64,000 nt of DNA from Agriotes lineatus. Lineage: Eukaryota > Arthropoda > Insecta > Coleoptera > Elateridae. The notes under the pieces were generated by a model. It made no database searches. It was given only the letters and a program-made list of their open reading frames with translations, and was not told where the DNA came from. The DNA is taken from contig CALNHX010005196.1 in the NCBI GenBank assembly GCA_940337035.1, forward strand, positions 1-64,000, given 5' to 3'. The translations under genes and the position numbers were made by a program. Shown here piece after piece: positions 33,397 through 45,180 of the stretch (position 1 is the first letter of the stretch; every line of letters starts with the position of its first letter).

Positions 33397-33655
33397 TAAT
33401 AGTCACATGGGTGTAGTGGATCTCACAGATATGGTTATTGCACTGTATAGAACAAGCGTGCGAACCAATAAGTGGTATATACGGCTATTTTCAAAAGTGT
33501 TGAATATATGCGGGAACGGTGCATGTCACCTTCTCCAAAAAACAATGTTTACGGGTTTTCCGATTTTTTCTTGTCGTTCTATGTCTTACGTAAAATGAGG
33601 CAGTTCAAAGTAAACTTATTATCGGATACGATAAGGATATACTGTCGAACTTGAG
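33397..33655 (+). pseudogene. PGBD/piggyBac transposase relic, C-terminal piece
   Basis: Begins NSHMGVVDLTDMVIALYRTS followed by VRTNKWYIRLF, which is the conserved PGBD block H-M-G-G-V-D-L-x-D…Y-R-x…K-W-Y-x-R. It then continues, in another frame, SPKNNVYGFSDF, corresponding to the segment before the C-terminal region. The second glycine of HMGGVD is Val. It is the continuation of the piece ending at 27482, the join being interrupted by the Harbinger element. A typical C-terminal zinc finger was not seen. Confidence 0.85.
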
Positions 33656-33802
33656 TTTTGTTCTCTTAGCAACCAGGAAATTACGTTAATCGAAATTTAA
33701 GAACATTCTTATGATCATACTCTTAACTGCATGTATATCACTGATTTAATATTGTTGTTCTCTAGATTTATATTAAAAGCACTTGATTGACATTTACAAA
33801 AA

Positions 33803-34074
33803 TTAAGCGGATGGCCCAGCGAGCAACTGCTCGACTCTCAGGCAACCGGCCCGGGTTCGATTGGACTTTAGACGGAATTTAAACATCGTAAGCTCCCCGG
33901 CTACCACGCTAACACCTGTGGTAGTCGTTAACCCCTAACAAGGGAACTCTTCCTCAATTTCGACGGGCAAGGATAGCCACCTACCCGACTTACGAGTTAA
34001 GAGGGCTCACAGAACCAAAATTGTGTGGAATAAACAGGCCACTGGCCTAATATAAGAGGAAGAAGAAGAAGAAG
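33803..34074 (+). mobile_element. tRNA-derived SINE with GAA tail
   Basis: The head carries a box-A-like GGATGGCCCAGCGAGC and a box-B-like GGGTTCGATTGGA about 35 bases apart, as in RNA polymerase III SINEs. A GC-richer body of about 200 bp follows, with CTCCCCGGCTACCACGC and AGGGCTCACAGAACC. The 3' end is a simple GAA repeat, AGGAAGAAGAAGAAGAAG, resembling the 3' tail of the RTE-like LINE ending at 2436, a plausible mobilising partner (inference). Confidence 0.75.
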
Positions 34075-34089
34075 CTTATCTCTCATAGA

Positions 34090-34760
34090 TGAAGCCGCTT
34101 AATCAAATTGTGAAAGCAATGTGATGAGTCTATAGTTTTCCGGTTTTGTGTTGGTATCATTTTTAAATTATAATACCCCTGCGACATTCCGTTCTTCCGG
34201 AACTTTCCTTTCGTTTAAACACTTATTAAATAGAAACTTTAGCGTTTTTACTATGTGTTCCTTTCCTTTCTTTAAAATTTTTCTATTATGCTATCCTTAC
34301 CTGGTGCTTTGTTGTTTCTTGCTATTTTCTTTAGTTTATCTGTGACTTGTGGAGTGAGTGCGACTATTTTTTTACTATATACCTAGATCGTCGTAATATT
34401 TTCAGCGATCTTTAACATTTCGTGTTTGCCTATAGTTTCTCTGTTGTTTCTATTTTTTAATGTGATTATAAGATTTTTCCCTGTTGTTGCTCTTCATAGA
34501 CACTTCATATCTTTGTTTTCTTTGAGTATTTTTTCTATCGGTTCTTCTTTCTTTCTTCTTATGTCGTCTGTAAATATTCTTTGAATTATTTTATTTATTT
34601 AGGCGTATTCTATGTTATTTCTTTTCCCTTATTTATTTTTTTCTATCATCTTTTGTTTTCCTAATGTTGCTTTCTTTTATATTTTTTTATTTTGCTGCCA
34701 TGTTTTTTTAATTTGTAGTTTTCGGTATTAGGTCTATTTCTTCTATATTTGTCTCCTGAA
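34090..34760 (-). pseudogene. Non-LTR reverse transcriptase fragment
   Basis: Minus-strand text gives KIARNNKAPGKDSI followed by FNKCLNERKVPEER, the finger region of LINE reverse transcriptase in the same group as the copies at 2436-5035 and 62440-64000. Several stops and shifts follow. The fragment directly follows the SINE tail. Confidence 0.6.
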
Positions 34761-35889
34761 TTGTACACATACATGTTGGTATTTTCTGAAAAAAATCGTT
34801 AAAAACCGTTAATTGACAAAGCAAAACAATTGCTGTGGACAAGCAAAGTCCAGACATACTTGATATTTTATAATTTTCTGTTCTTATTAATAACAACGAT
34901 TTATTTCAAAAAATACTTGAAAACACTGTTACGAAGAGTGGACAGTGGAATCTAAATGTTCACTATTCAGTTTTTTAATTGTTTATAATTTGTTTCTGTT
35001 AGATTCTGTAGAGCAGGTTTTTTATAGAAGTTGTATACTTGTGATAGTTCGTAATTTAATTTTAGTAATGAATATTTAGTTGGTTTTTATCATTATGTTT
35101 TTATGAATAAGTTTTGAGCAGAAAATTATAAAATACCAAGTAGATCTTGATTTTCCACAGGAATTGTTTCACTTTGTTAATTAACAGTGAAATTGAAATT
35201 CCATAGTAGTTCTAATAATAACGTTTTTTCTGAAAATACCATTATCTGTAAGGGCATGATAATTTAATGTGGTTGAATAGAAAAAAATCTAGAGGGTAAA
35301 CCCAATTAAAACGTATCATGCCATTTGAAAAACAAAAGTTGATATCGTTTCTTCCTAAACCGGAAGTGGAACTGCCATACTGATAGCTAAAGTCTACATA
35401 TTACCCTTTTTCTGTGACGTCAGAAATAATAAAACATAGCGTTTAAAACGTATGTCTTATATAGTGAAATTCAAAAAGATCATTTAGATCACAAGTAGTA
35501 GAATTCAGAGAGAATTTGACATATTCTTAACCTTTAATGTAAGGGATGCTCTAAATAGCACATTATTCAAACCAAGACATTCTTAACCTATACGACGTTT
35601 CTCCTCTTCGAAGAAGTTCTTAACGTTGAAAATAAGATTCTAGGCTTGCTCGCTTGCTTGTTATTGCACGTCACTTTGGAAAAATGTCACATCGACAGTA
35701 TTATAAAACAAACCATACAAAACAGACATGACCAAAAACTGCAGATTTTTTGTTTCGTTCAGGTCCTTATAGTATAAATAAAGAGAGAAAATTGGAGCCA
35801 AAGACGCTGATTACGCATGAGGGGCATAAAAAACTATGTACGTTCGAAATTTAATTTCAACATGTAGATTTAGATTATATAACATCGTT
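34761..35889. other. AT-rich DNA, no gene recognised
   Basis: No coding or RNA gene was recognised. Part near 34761-34900 may be a further decayed stretch of the LINE fragment. Confidence 0.4.
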
Positions 35890-37201
35890 GCCAATAAAAA
35901 TAGGGCAATCTTTATAGTTATTTATGTACCGGCATTATAAAGATGTTTATGCCCTTTTGAAGGCGACACGTTTCTCGAGGGTTTATAAGTCGATCGAGAG
36001 CTATGTGCATCAAGTAACGCGCGTGGTGCATACAACGTTTTATTTTCCACTTTGAATACACAAATAATTTGAAAGGCTTGCAGAGCTGTCCATAACGCCC
36101 TAGGGCATTATGAGCCGGCGTAATGATGACGCCCGCTGATAACGCGCTAGGGCGTTATTGTCTGCTTTATATACCTCATATCACAGATATAAACAAAGAT
36201 AATAGTCAGTGGAAAATAAAAGTGATTTTAGCCGAATAGTACCTTTGTAACTACGGTTTTTATGAATACGTGTTTATAACTAATAGGTAACTAAAATTGC
36301 GTCAGCGGGTAAAAAAGAATGTTATCACCCGAAGCTGAAAAGGACTTGCTTTACGCCTCAAAATGAGGTCTACAAAAGGCCTATTATTGATCGATCGTAC
36401 ATAAAAACAATTTATGTCGTATTCGTACACTATCTGTTGTTTACACCTGTGATACAGAATATACAAGCTGGTGAAAAACTAACACATTATATCACTAATA
36501 CGGTGTTCTCGGGCGCGCATAGTTATTTCTTACAAATCGTTTTGTAATACTCAGCTCCATTCTCTTAGAAATTGTAAAATAAAATATACTTCTGTAGCAA
36601 AAATGTGACAACGCTGTTTAAGTAAATATACCATGTATTGGGTTGTTGCTATGAAACATAGATAAAGTGCAATGGAATTTTTTGCTATGTTGCGTGATCT
36701 ACTGTTTACGTTTTTTATGTATTTTTTTTTACAGAAGGAAACTTGAAATGGTTTGCATATAACTAGAATATTTTTGTAGCAGAGTACTTAACGAAATATT
36801 TTCGAATAGTAGGAGCAAAAATCATGTACTTTAGAAATACCTATCTCAAATATAAAAAAATGTAGCCTCAGTTATTAGTTGTCGAAGATCTAGAACGTAA
36901 CGCACAGATTATGCGCTAGAAACTAGGGCATTATGAGCGGGCATTATAATTCATAACGCCCGCTAGTCCTTAGCGTCAATATTCTGAATAGTTACGTACC
37001 TCGATGCGTTCACAGTAATATTTGATCATTCAATATATGCTTTCTAATCCATTCTTTAGGTTATTAAGAAACACTAGTAAGACATAAAATTGTGTATGCA
37101 CACGGACATTACTCGATGTTTATATTCTCGGGCATAAACATCTTCATAATGTGTTTGGTACATAAATAGGTAACTATTAATTTGTCTGCCATTTTATTTC
37201 T
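35890..37201. repeat. 1.3-kb inverted-repeat element with AACGCCC hairpins
   Basis: The left arm (35911-35954) with TTTATGTACC and AAAGATGTTTATGCCC returns inverted at 37130-37179. Matching continues inward (GTGCATACAACGTTTTAT against its counterpart near 37090-37110). Two stretches, 36092-36159 and about 36908-36980, are built from repeated and inverted GGGCATTATGAG, GCCCGCT and AACGCCC words and can form several alternative hairpins. No open frame is recognisable. Likely a foldback or non-autonomous DNA transposon. Confidence 0.65.
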
Positions 37202-38401
37202 TCAGACATTCCTATTCTACTTTTTCATCTGCTACCCGAATCTGAAGTCAAATTTTAAAAATTCCGAAAAACAAAAACAAACACAATAATTAACCAAGTA
37301 TGTAACTAAGTATGTTGTACAGGGGTCGTGAAAATCAGTTTTGTGGGTTTTTTAATGATTGAAAATTGTTCATTAGTTACCTACGTTCATGTGTTGTAAA
37401 TCCTGCGTCTTTTCTTTTAGTAGGAGCCGTAGAAAAAACATTTATAAGCACTTTATATGGTAACGAACTATATTTCTACTTTCAAAATCAACAGTAAAGC
37501 GGCACTTTACAACATTGGATCCATTACAGCACACCAACGGCTTTTAAAATGAAAATTATTTATTTTTAGTCGGTCTAAATAGATACTAAATAATACCATT
37601 ACTTGTATTTTAGAAAGTAACAGCACTTAACTGAATATCAACTGGAGCTGTTTGTTGTGCTTTAATATATACGTACATATGGTTGTTTAAGTACTAGCTA
37701 ACGCTCGTCGCAAACCAGCCGTATTCGTTTAGTAAAACATCACTTTTATAAACTAGTTCCGTAATCTACTATTACAAAACATAATTAAAATTGAATAGAA
37801 CGCGAATTGAAACATTCGCTTGTTTTTGGTTAAACACGTGCGGCATTTCATAAAAAAATCGTTTGTTGTTCATGATTTGCTTAGTTAGAAAAATACGTTT
37901 AGTGAATCCTATGTCAACGAAAAGAGAAAAATCATCCCTCTTCAACGTGTCACAACGTGCTTTGACCTGTATTTAAAATAGGTTAACACTAATATCTTAG
38001 GCTATAGAAACAAATGAAGCTACAAACTCCGATTTGAATTCTTCTTTAAAAGTGTCCTGGGAATGCCATTTTTATTCTAATAACTTAACAATCATGACGA
38101 AAAAATGCAAATTTAAAAGGTTCGATTTTGTACATGAAAAGTTCTCAAAGTGTTTTCTGTAATTTAACCGAATTACGAGCTCTACGTGCTGTGTATTCTC
38201 ATCTTGAACACGCTGTATATTAAAACATAAACTTAAATATGAATTTAGTATGTTTTATAATTATTGTTAGTCTACTATGCTTATTAAAAATATACACGAA
38301 ATATTTTTGATTAATTTCAAATTCGTTACCACCTTCTATGCGTTAACCTCACTAAGTTAGTGGCGCTGAAACTGTGTTTGCAAGGTTGGATTTGAAAGTT
38401 T
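37202..38401. other. AT-rich DNA, no gene recognised
   Basis: About 1.2 kb between two elements, with no recognised feature. Confidence 0.4.
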
Positions 38402-38409
38402 ACTAGTGT

Positions 38410-41335
38410 CAGTGCTGCCAATGACATGGCAATTGCCGTGATTTCACGGCTTTTTAAACTAACTAAATGTATGGCCAAATTCATATTTCACCATTTCTGC
38501 CATAAAATAATTAAATTTTAAATTAAAAAAAAACTATTTAGTAAAGAATGTGATCTGCCCGAAGTGCACGACGAAGACGAGATTGAGTGACTGAGCCTTC
38601 TTTTTACAATTGGCAACTCTGGAAATTTAATTTTACGCCCGGGGCAATGAACAATTCTCGGGACAAGACGTCTGACCTCACAGACTTTACAGCGCCCTCT
38701 CCACTCCACACTGCAATATCTTCTGTGTCGAAGCCTCGGTGATTCCCCGATTTAAAGGAAATTTATTAATTTACATATAGTAGCCTATGCGCGTATTGGA
38801 TTCGCTGCTTCTCTCTTGTTTGTGTTGTAAAGCTCGTACCTATCTTTATAATAATTATTATTATTATTTACTATTTATAGTAGTTATAAGTGTGTAAAAT
38901 TGATGACGAAGCTACGTCTGATGGTAAGTGATCAATGAAATGTAATTATTATAATAGATAGGTTCTTTCCACTATTCGCACATTGTAGGTACATTTTTTA
39001 ATATGTGCTTTTCTTGTGCTATAGATTCGTCTGATTGTAGTGATTCTACAAGAAGTAGAACACCCATAAAGAAAAGGAGATTACATGTTAAACCAAAATT
39101 TAATAATTCGTGGATGACTGGGAATGAGTTTAAAGAGTGGCTACGGCCTATAGATAATAATCCATATTGTGCCCACTGTACATTCTGCAATACGTCATTG
39201 GTTTCTGAAATACCCACTTTAAAAAGGCATGCTGAGGGAACAAAGCATAACAATAAACAGAAAAATCTTGCATCTACATCTGGCATGGCTCAGTCCAAAT
39301 TGAGTAATTTTTTTGCAAAAGATAATCATTTTGACGATCAGGTCAAAGGGCTGGAAATAACCCTTTGTGGCTTTATTGCCGAGCACAGAATTTCTTACAA
39401 GGCCGTTGATCACTTGTCAAATCTACTAAAACAAAAAGTGACAGATTCTATATAAGCTCATAAAAAATATAAATTTGGGTAGAACTAAAGCGCGTGGAAT
39501 TATTACAAATGTTATTGGTGAAACACATAAAGAAGATTTAGCAAAAAAATTGAAAAGGACATCGCTACAATTAAACAAATGTGCATTATCGCTAGGTTCT
39601 TTGATGATAAAAGGCTAATAATCGAAACATACCTTTGGGAACTGGTATCAATTGAAAGTAGCACTGCTGAAAGTATATTCGAGGCTATTGTACAAACGTT
39701 TACAAGAAGAAATATGCCACTTAAAAATATTATTGGGTTTGGGTCAGATGGTTGTAATGTAATGATGGGGAAAAATAACTCTGATTCTTCCAAGATCCAT
39801 TGAAGACCTTGCCAGGGATATTTACTCTTTTTTTTAAGGTATTTGTGGTTTCTATTTTTATCTATTAGCTAATAAAATTATTTTGTTTTAGCGTAGCAGT
39901 AAACGACAACACGACTTCAAACAATTTCAAGATTTTACAAACACGGACGTCCATAAAATATTGGATCCCAGTCAGACCCGATGGCTTTCTGTAGCTGCTG
40001 TAGTGAAAAGAATTCTGGAGCCGTGGAACACACTTCTTTTGTTTTTCACTGAAAAGAAGCTGGTCGAAAGGACACACAGTGTCGAAAAAATTTCTGAAAC
40101 TCTTTTTGATCCACACGCAAAACTTCTCTTTTTTTCTTGACTTCGTCTTACTTAAAGTAACAGAAATAAATCAGTATTTTCAATCAGAGACAGTAATTAT
40201 AGGTGATGTTTACTATAAAATAAAGTTATGTATAAGGAACTATTATATTGATTTTTAAAAAAATCATACGTGGATAAAACTGACTTATGGGAGATTGAAC
40301 CTGAGAACGAAAATCAATTCATTGTATTAAATTGTTTATATTTAGGTGTTAAAATTCTTTAAGAATTGTCTAACAAAAACAAATTTCAGCCTCATTTAAT
40401 TAATTTTTTTTTTTGAGAAAATGCCAAGAATTTTTATCAAAACTTTGTTCGCAACTAAAGCAAAGGTTTGATTTTAAGAATAGTTTTTTAAAGAAACTCA
40501 GTATTTTTAAGCCTAAAAATGTAAGATCAAATGCTGCATTATTTTCTTTAACAGAATACTTTACAGTTTAAAAGATGTATAGATGAATCTAAACTCCAAG
40601 AAACTGATAACGAATGGCGGTTAATAACTAAATATGGTTTTAAAAAAATGAAATTAATCTTAATGATGATATAGATATATTTTAGTTGAAAATGTAAAGC
40701 TTTCAATCGGACATCGAAGAATTTCTTTTTCAAAATGTCGCACTATTTATTTTGAATATTATTTCCTTGCCCCATTCAAACGCTTCGTGCTAAAAAAAAT
40801 TCACGCAGGTGAATTTAATTAGAACAAAACAAAGAAATGCATTAATAACGACCTCCATAAATGGAAATTTATTGGCCAAACAAGAAATTCAAAAAGTTTC
40901 AAATTCTTGTGTTGAATTTAAGCCAAGCAAAGCCATGGTAAAAAAATGGTAAAAACTATCATTTACGGAAATGGCAAAACCGAAAATAATATTTCAGCAG
41001 CTGAAGCTGATGATTTTTACATATCAAATTAAAGTATACCTACATAAGTGGACAGGCGACTACTAGAAATTATTATTAAGATCATTAATGGTGCAATGCG
41101 ATAAGAACAAAAAACTGTTTTTCATTGCTAACATTAGGTTTTGTTACTTAGTTTGCTCTTTAAATCATAAATAAAAATAAATGTATGTTTTATGCAAGGT
41201 GTTTTTTTTTAGTCCAATTTTTCAACTAGAATGACAACTGAGTGAATTTCATATTTGACACGGCCATAGTTCGTAAAAACACCGCAATTTTCGATCATGC
41301 GCGCGGCTATTAATTTCGTCTGGTTGGCAGCACTG
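38410..41335 (+). mobile_element. hAT transposon with perfect 8-bp duplication
   Basis: Ends CAGTGCTGCCAA and TTGGCAGCACTG form a 12-bp perfect terminal inverted repeat. A perfect 8-bp target duplication, ACTAGTGT, flanks it (38402-38409 and 41336-41343). It is 2,926 bp, a normal size for an autonomous hAT, and contains a decayed BED-finger transposase on the plus strand. The outer boundaries are unusually clean although the gene is broken, so it may have been moved in trans or decayed after arrival. Confidence 0.93.
39003..40951 (+). pseudogene. hAT transposase with N-terminal zinc finger (decayed)
   Basis: The first frame (39003-39455) has a BED/TTF-like finger, NPYCAHCTFC…LKRHAEGTKH (residues about 57-83), after a basic patch TPIKKRRLHVK. 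Following pieces match hAT transposases of the type with a DUF4371-like core: LTL/TLCGFIAEHRISYKAVDHLS, FGRTKARG-like text, IARFFDDKRL, ESSTAESIFEAIV, IIGFGSDGCNVMMGKNNS (catalytic region), SQTRWLSVAAVVKRILEPW, then NLIRTKQRNALITTSINGNL and SNSCVEFKPSKAMVKKW at the C-terminal dimerisation end. Stops and shifts begin just after 39455 and continue. The order and span are those of a whole gene. Confidence 0.85.
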
Positions 41336-41343
41336 ACTAGTGT

Positions 41344-42149
41344 AGCCATATTGTGTTTAGTCATAAAGCAGTTGTAAACGGCGTGCTGCTGTAATTAGTG
41401 CAAAATTAAACATTTCTAGTGTACACTAGTGTTACTGCTAATTTGAGTGTGTAAGTAGGACATGTAAGAAACAAGATGCACACTTCTAATAGCTATTAAA
41501 CTTTGTTAATTAGGTTTGCTCGTCATGTAATAATTGCCACGTGGACGGGCGTTCTAGAAAAACCTGCAACCTCAGCAAGGAATACCATTAACGCAATTGA
41601 AAATAACATAGAACATTGCATGGTAAGTTGTTCATTTTCTAGTTTTGTTTGTAGCACGTGTTGTGTATCAGGGTTCAAAATAAAACCCATAAAAATCTCT
41701 GCAACGTCGCCCACTATAAGCTTGGATTTTTTTCGGTACTTGCGGTTCCGTCAATTGAATTTTAAAGTGTTATTTGAATTTTATGGAACAGATATGCTAT
41801 AATATTTTCAATTTGTAACAGTGGAGTGTTATATTTTATCAATTTCTAGTTTAGTTCAGATTATTTTCAGACAAATGTTGAAAATGAATACCCGGAACCG
41901 ATACGTGCAGAAAATTTGTTTTGCAGATTGATAAAACTGAAATAAATATGCTTCACACAGAAAATTCATTTTAATTATATAGCCTATACCACTATACAGT
42001 GTGTTTCTTAAGTTGACCATGTGGCATCATAAAAAAAGTTGAAAACCCATGTAAGCTTTTTTTTCCTCAGACTCGTAATTTACCAAATAAGTAGATATGG
42101 CGTGTTTAAATTTTCAGGTCACGTTTCAATATTGCTGATAGCCATTATC
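41344..42149. other. No gene recognised
   Basis: Open frames of up to 99 codons overlap on both strands without known motifs. I see no supported feature. Confidence 0.4.
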
Positions 42150-44034
42150 ATCCATTGCGCTACAGCTCTGCATAACCTAGGTCTTCCCAATCATGGTCTT
42201 CCAAGCATCTGTGTTCGCTGCTGCTGCTATCCACTTTAAGTCTAGTTTCTGAATTTTTGTTTCAACAGCGTCTCTCCACCTAAGTTTAGAGCCTCTTATC
42301 TTTCTTAGACCATCCGGCTTTCCTAGCAGCAGTTTCTTTGTAGGCTGGCTGCCACCCATCTTTGCTACGTGGGCAGCCCATTGAAGTCTTCCCATTTTAA
42401 TTGCTTTTACAGCGTCATCCTGGTATAACTAGTATAACTCAATGTTAAATCTAAGTTGCCATTCGCCTGCTTCCTGCACTGCTCCATAGACCTTCCGCAA
42501 TAACTTCTGTTCAGATGCTCCTGTGTGGGCTTCATCGGATTTTGTTAGGCCATGTCTCGGAAGCAAAAACCGGTCTAATGAAGGTTTTGTATAATAAATT
42601 GTTTAATAAACCAAAAACAACAAGGGCTGGCCAGTACGATTCTTCTATTTACTTCTTCGGTTGTGTTTGAATCATTGTTAATGGGCGATCCCAAGTACAC
42701 AAAGTTGTTGGTGACCTCGAAGTTCTAATCTCCTATATTATAGTTTTGGCCTATTTTAGGTACATCTCATTTCCGCCTTGGAAGATACTATTAATTTCTT
42801 AGCATTTTTTGACTTCTATACTCATTGTCTTTGGCCGCCCTTTCAAATTCTAGAAAGTATACTCTGTATGATGTGATGTCCCTTGTTATTAGATTTACGT
42901 CCTCGGTATAGGCAAGCAGTTATACTGATCTTGTGTATATTGTACTTCTGACAGAAATCCTAATCAACATATTCTAAAGGAAACATGCAAAGGTGTCTCA
43001 TTGTTCTATTACTCTTTGACTTTGGAATTTGTTTGCTAGCCTGAGCACTCTAATCGGAGTGCCATTTTCAGTAGCCTAATTCATTTAGTTGGTATCTTAA
43101 GTTGCATCATTGCTTTGTACAACTGTTGTCTTATCACTCTACAGTTTTTTTTAGGATTTGGGGAAGAGGGAATATTTGGTCGGTGGTCGATTTATCTTTG
43201 CCGAATCCACTTTGATAGCTCCAGGTGGTATTTTCAACACAGGTTGAAGCCTTGAGTAAAGAATATTAGATGGTCCTTTATACACCGTGTTTAACAGGTT
43301 GGTACCTTGATAGTTGTTACAGTTAAGTTGATCTCCCTTTTTATGTTATGAGCAGATTATCCCCAGTTTCTGTGCATCTTACATCTAGCAAATCTTGGCC
43401 TGCGCATTTAAGTAATTCTGCTGTGGTTCCATTCAGCTCTGGTGGTTTTTTGTTGCGCAGTTTTTGTAAGGTGTACTACACTTCTTCCTCGCCCTTGTCT
43501 AGGTTGGATAACTTCTTTTGTGCTATTTAGTTGTCCGTTCCGGGTTTAATAAAGTAGTCCCCCATTTATCCATTACCAAACCTTTCTTGCTAAAAAAATT
43601 TTCCTCTTTGTCATAATATATGTTACACCTAAGCTTGTAGTCTTTTCGCATTTGATTTACAGCTTTGTAGAATTTCCAGGTTTCATTGTGGTTTCTATTT
43701 TCTTATATGCTTTTATTCTCAAGTTTCTGGTTTTTCTGTTTATGTCTTCTTTTTCCTTCCTTTCTTACTGTTCTGTAGTTTTCCAATGCTGCCCATGTTT
43801 TGTTTATTTCTGTTGCACTTTCTTGTATGCGTTGTTCTTCTTGGTGGACGCCTTTGCACATTTGACATCGAACCAATCACATGTTCGGTGTTAATAACTT
43901 TACCAAGCACATCTTGCCCTGCTGCTTTTAGTTTGGTTTGATTGCCTTTCATTTTTGGTTTATAGTTAAGTCCGACACCTCAATTGTGTTGAGCTGTGTA
44001 TTGAAGTTGTCGGTGAGGTCTATTTTTTCTCTGG
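42150..44034 (-). mobile_element. Degenerate RTE-like LINE, 3' part
   Basis: The minus-strand frame at 42177-42395 reads MGRLQWAAHVAKMGG…KLRWRDAVETKIQKL, the classical C-terminal tail of LINE reverse transcriptases (R-W-x-G-H-V-A-R-M…L-R-W-x-D). Upstream, near 43740-43950 and to about 43300, minus-strand text resembles the linker between endonuclease and RT (WFDVKC-like, then NHNETWKFYKAVNQMRK). A tail with repeated ATGATAATGG follows the end. It is broken everywhere and ends abruptly at the LTR element at 44035. Confidence 0.7.
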
Positions 44035-45180
44035 TGTTACGGTATTAAAAGAACTTTACGACACCCACCCAAGGTGAGCATCGCACCACGGAATCAGTCC
44101 TGAAAAACTGGCACACTTGCCCTGAAATCGGTTCAAAATAGGCTAAAGGCCACGGCTGGAACGCTCAGGGAGTCGGGCGTGAGTCACACGATACGTTCTG
44201 GGCAAGCGTGTTGCGGCATGATATATATATATAGGGTATGTCAGAATTATGAGGGCGCCACCAAGTCTGTCTTAACCCGACTAACCGGGCCTGGACGGTT
44301 AGACGGGAGCGAAGCACGCAAAATACTCCGTCGATAGGATTACTCAAGAGTTGCAAGGTCAAATAACAATTTCGGGATTGCCTTATGTAAAGATTGTAAT
44401 TAGGTGCCAATCCGACCGCGACTACGCAGCTGTCTCACCCACCTTTACGCTCAAAGCTCCCTCGTCCCGTCGCACAATAATCAGTACACTGAAGGGGGCG
44501 CTTATCTGAAACAGAACATGCACAAGTCGAAACAAAACAATAGTTCCCTTAACTAACAAATCATGTATTGAATCACGGGTTACAGTGGGGCAGCGGAGTG
44601 CGTAGCCCTATATCTATGAATAGATTATATCTAAGAACACCAGCTGGCGCGCGCTCTAAACCTAGCGACAGATGTTGAACAGTATTGAACAAAGTAGCAC
44701 TTGTAACATAGACAGTCTGTAATTTGGATTGAATGTACAAATATGCGGGCGCGACGCCTTACGCAGCAAACAGTAATGAACAAATTAGCACTTGCAACAT
44801 GGACAGTCTGTAGTTTGGAATGAATGTACAAATATGCGGGCGCGACGCCTTATGCAGCAAACAGTAATGAACAAATTAGCACTTGCAACATGGACAGTCT
44901 GTAATTTGGAATGAATGTACAAATATACGGGCGCGACGCCTTACGCAGCAAACAGTAGTGAACAAATATGACGACAGTGCCTGTAGGCACCAGAGATGTG
45001 ACGGGCTCGCTCGCGGCGTCCCAATACAGCTCACACGCGGGGCTTAAATGCTCTCCACGGGACAGGTACACTCGCGTTCACAGCGGTAATCAGTTCAAAG
45101 ACACATACCTTAATATGTAGGCGGTTGGGGAGCCTGGTACAGTTGAGTTGCGACAGGCTGCAGTCTTAGGTGGCAGGTAC
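44035..45180 (-). repeat. LTR 1 of a non-autonomous LTR retrotransposon
   Basis: A 1.15-kb direct repeat, nearly identical to 47966-49994 apart from an 881-bp insertion there. It starts TGTTACGGTATTAAAAG on the plus strand and ends …GGTGGCAGGTAC; the exact right edge is uncertain by a few bases. About eleven base differences between the two copies were seen by eye, roughly one percent. It contains 91-bp tandem repeats. By the primer-site orientation this would be the 3' LTR. Confidence 0.85.
44653..44966. repeat. 91-bp tandem repeats inside LTR 1
   Basis: The phrase TGCGGGCGCGACGCCTTACG (or a one-base variant) starts at 44744, 44835 and 44926, a 91-bp period, with ACATGGACAGTCTGTA within each unit. 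LTR 2 has the same array at 49558, 49649 and 49740. A partial, more divergent unit precedes the array. Confidence 0.9.

Noticed and set aside
44050..45071. Repeated small minus-strand frames in both LTRs
   Set aside because: They repeat only because the DNA is duplicated and contains 91-bp units (91 is not a multiple of three, so the frame changes from unit to unit).
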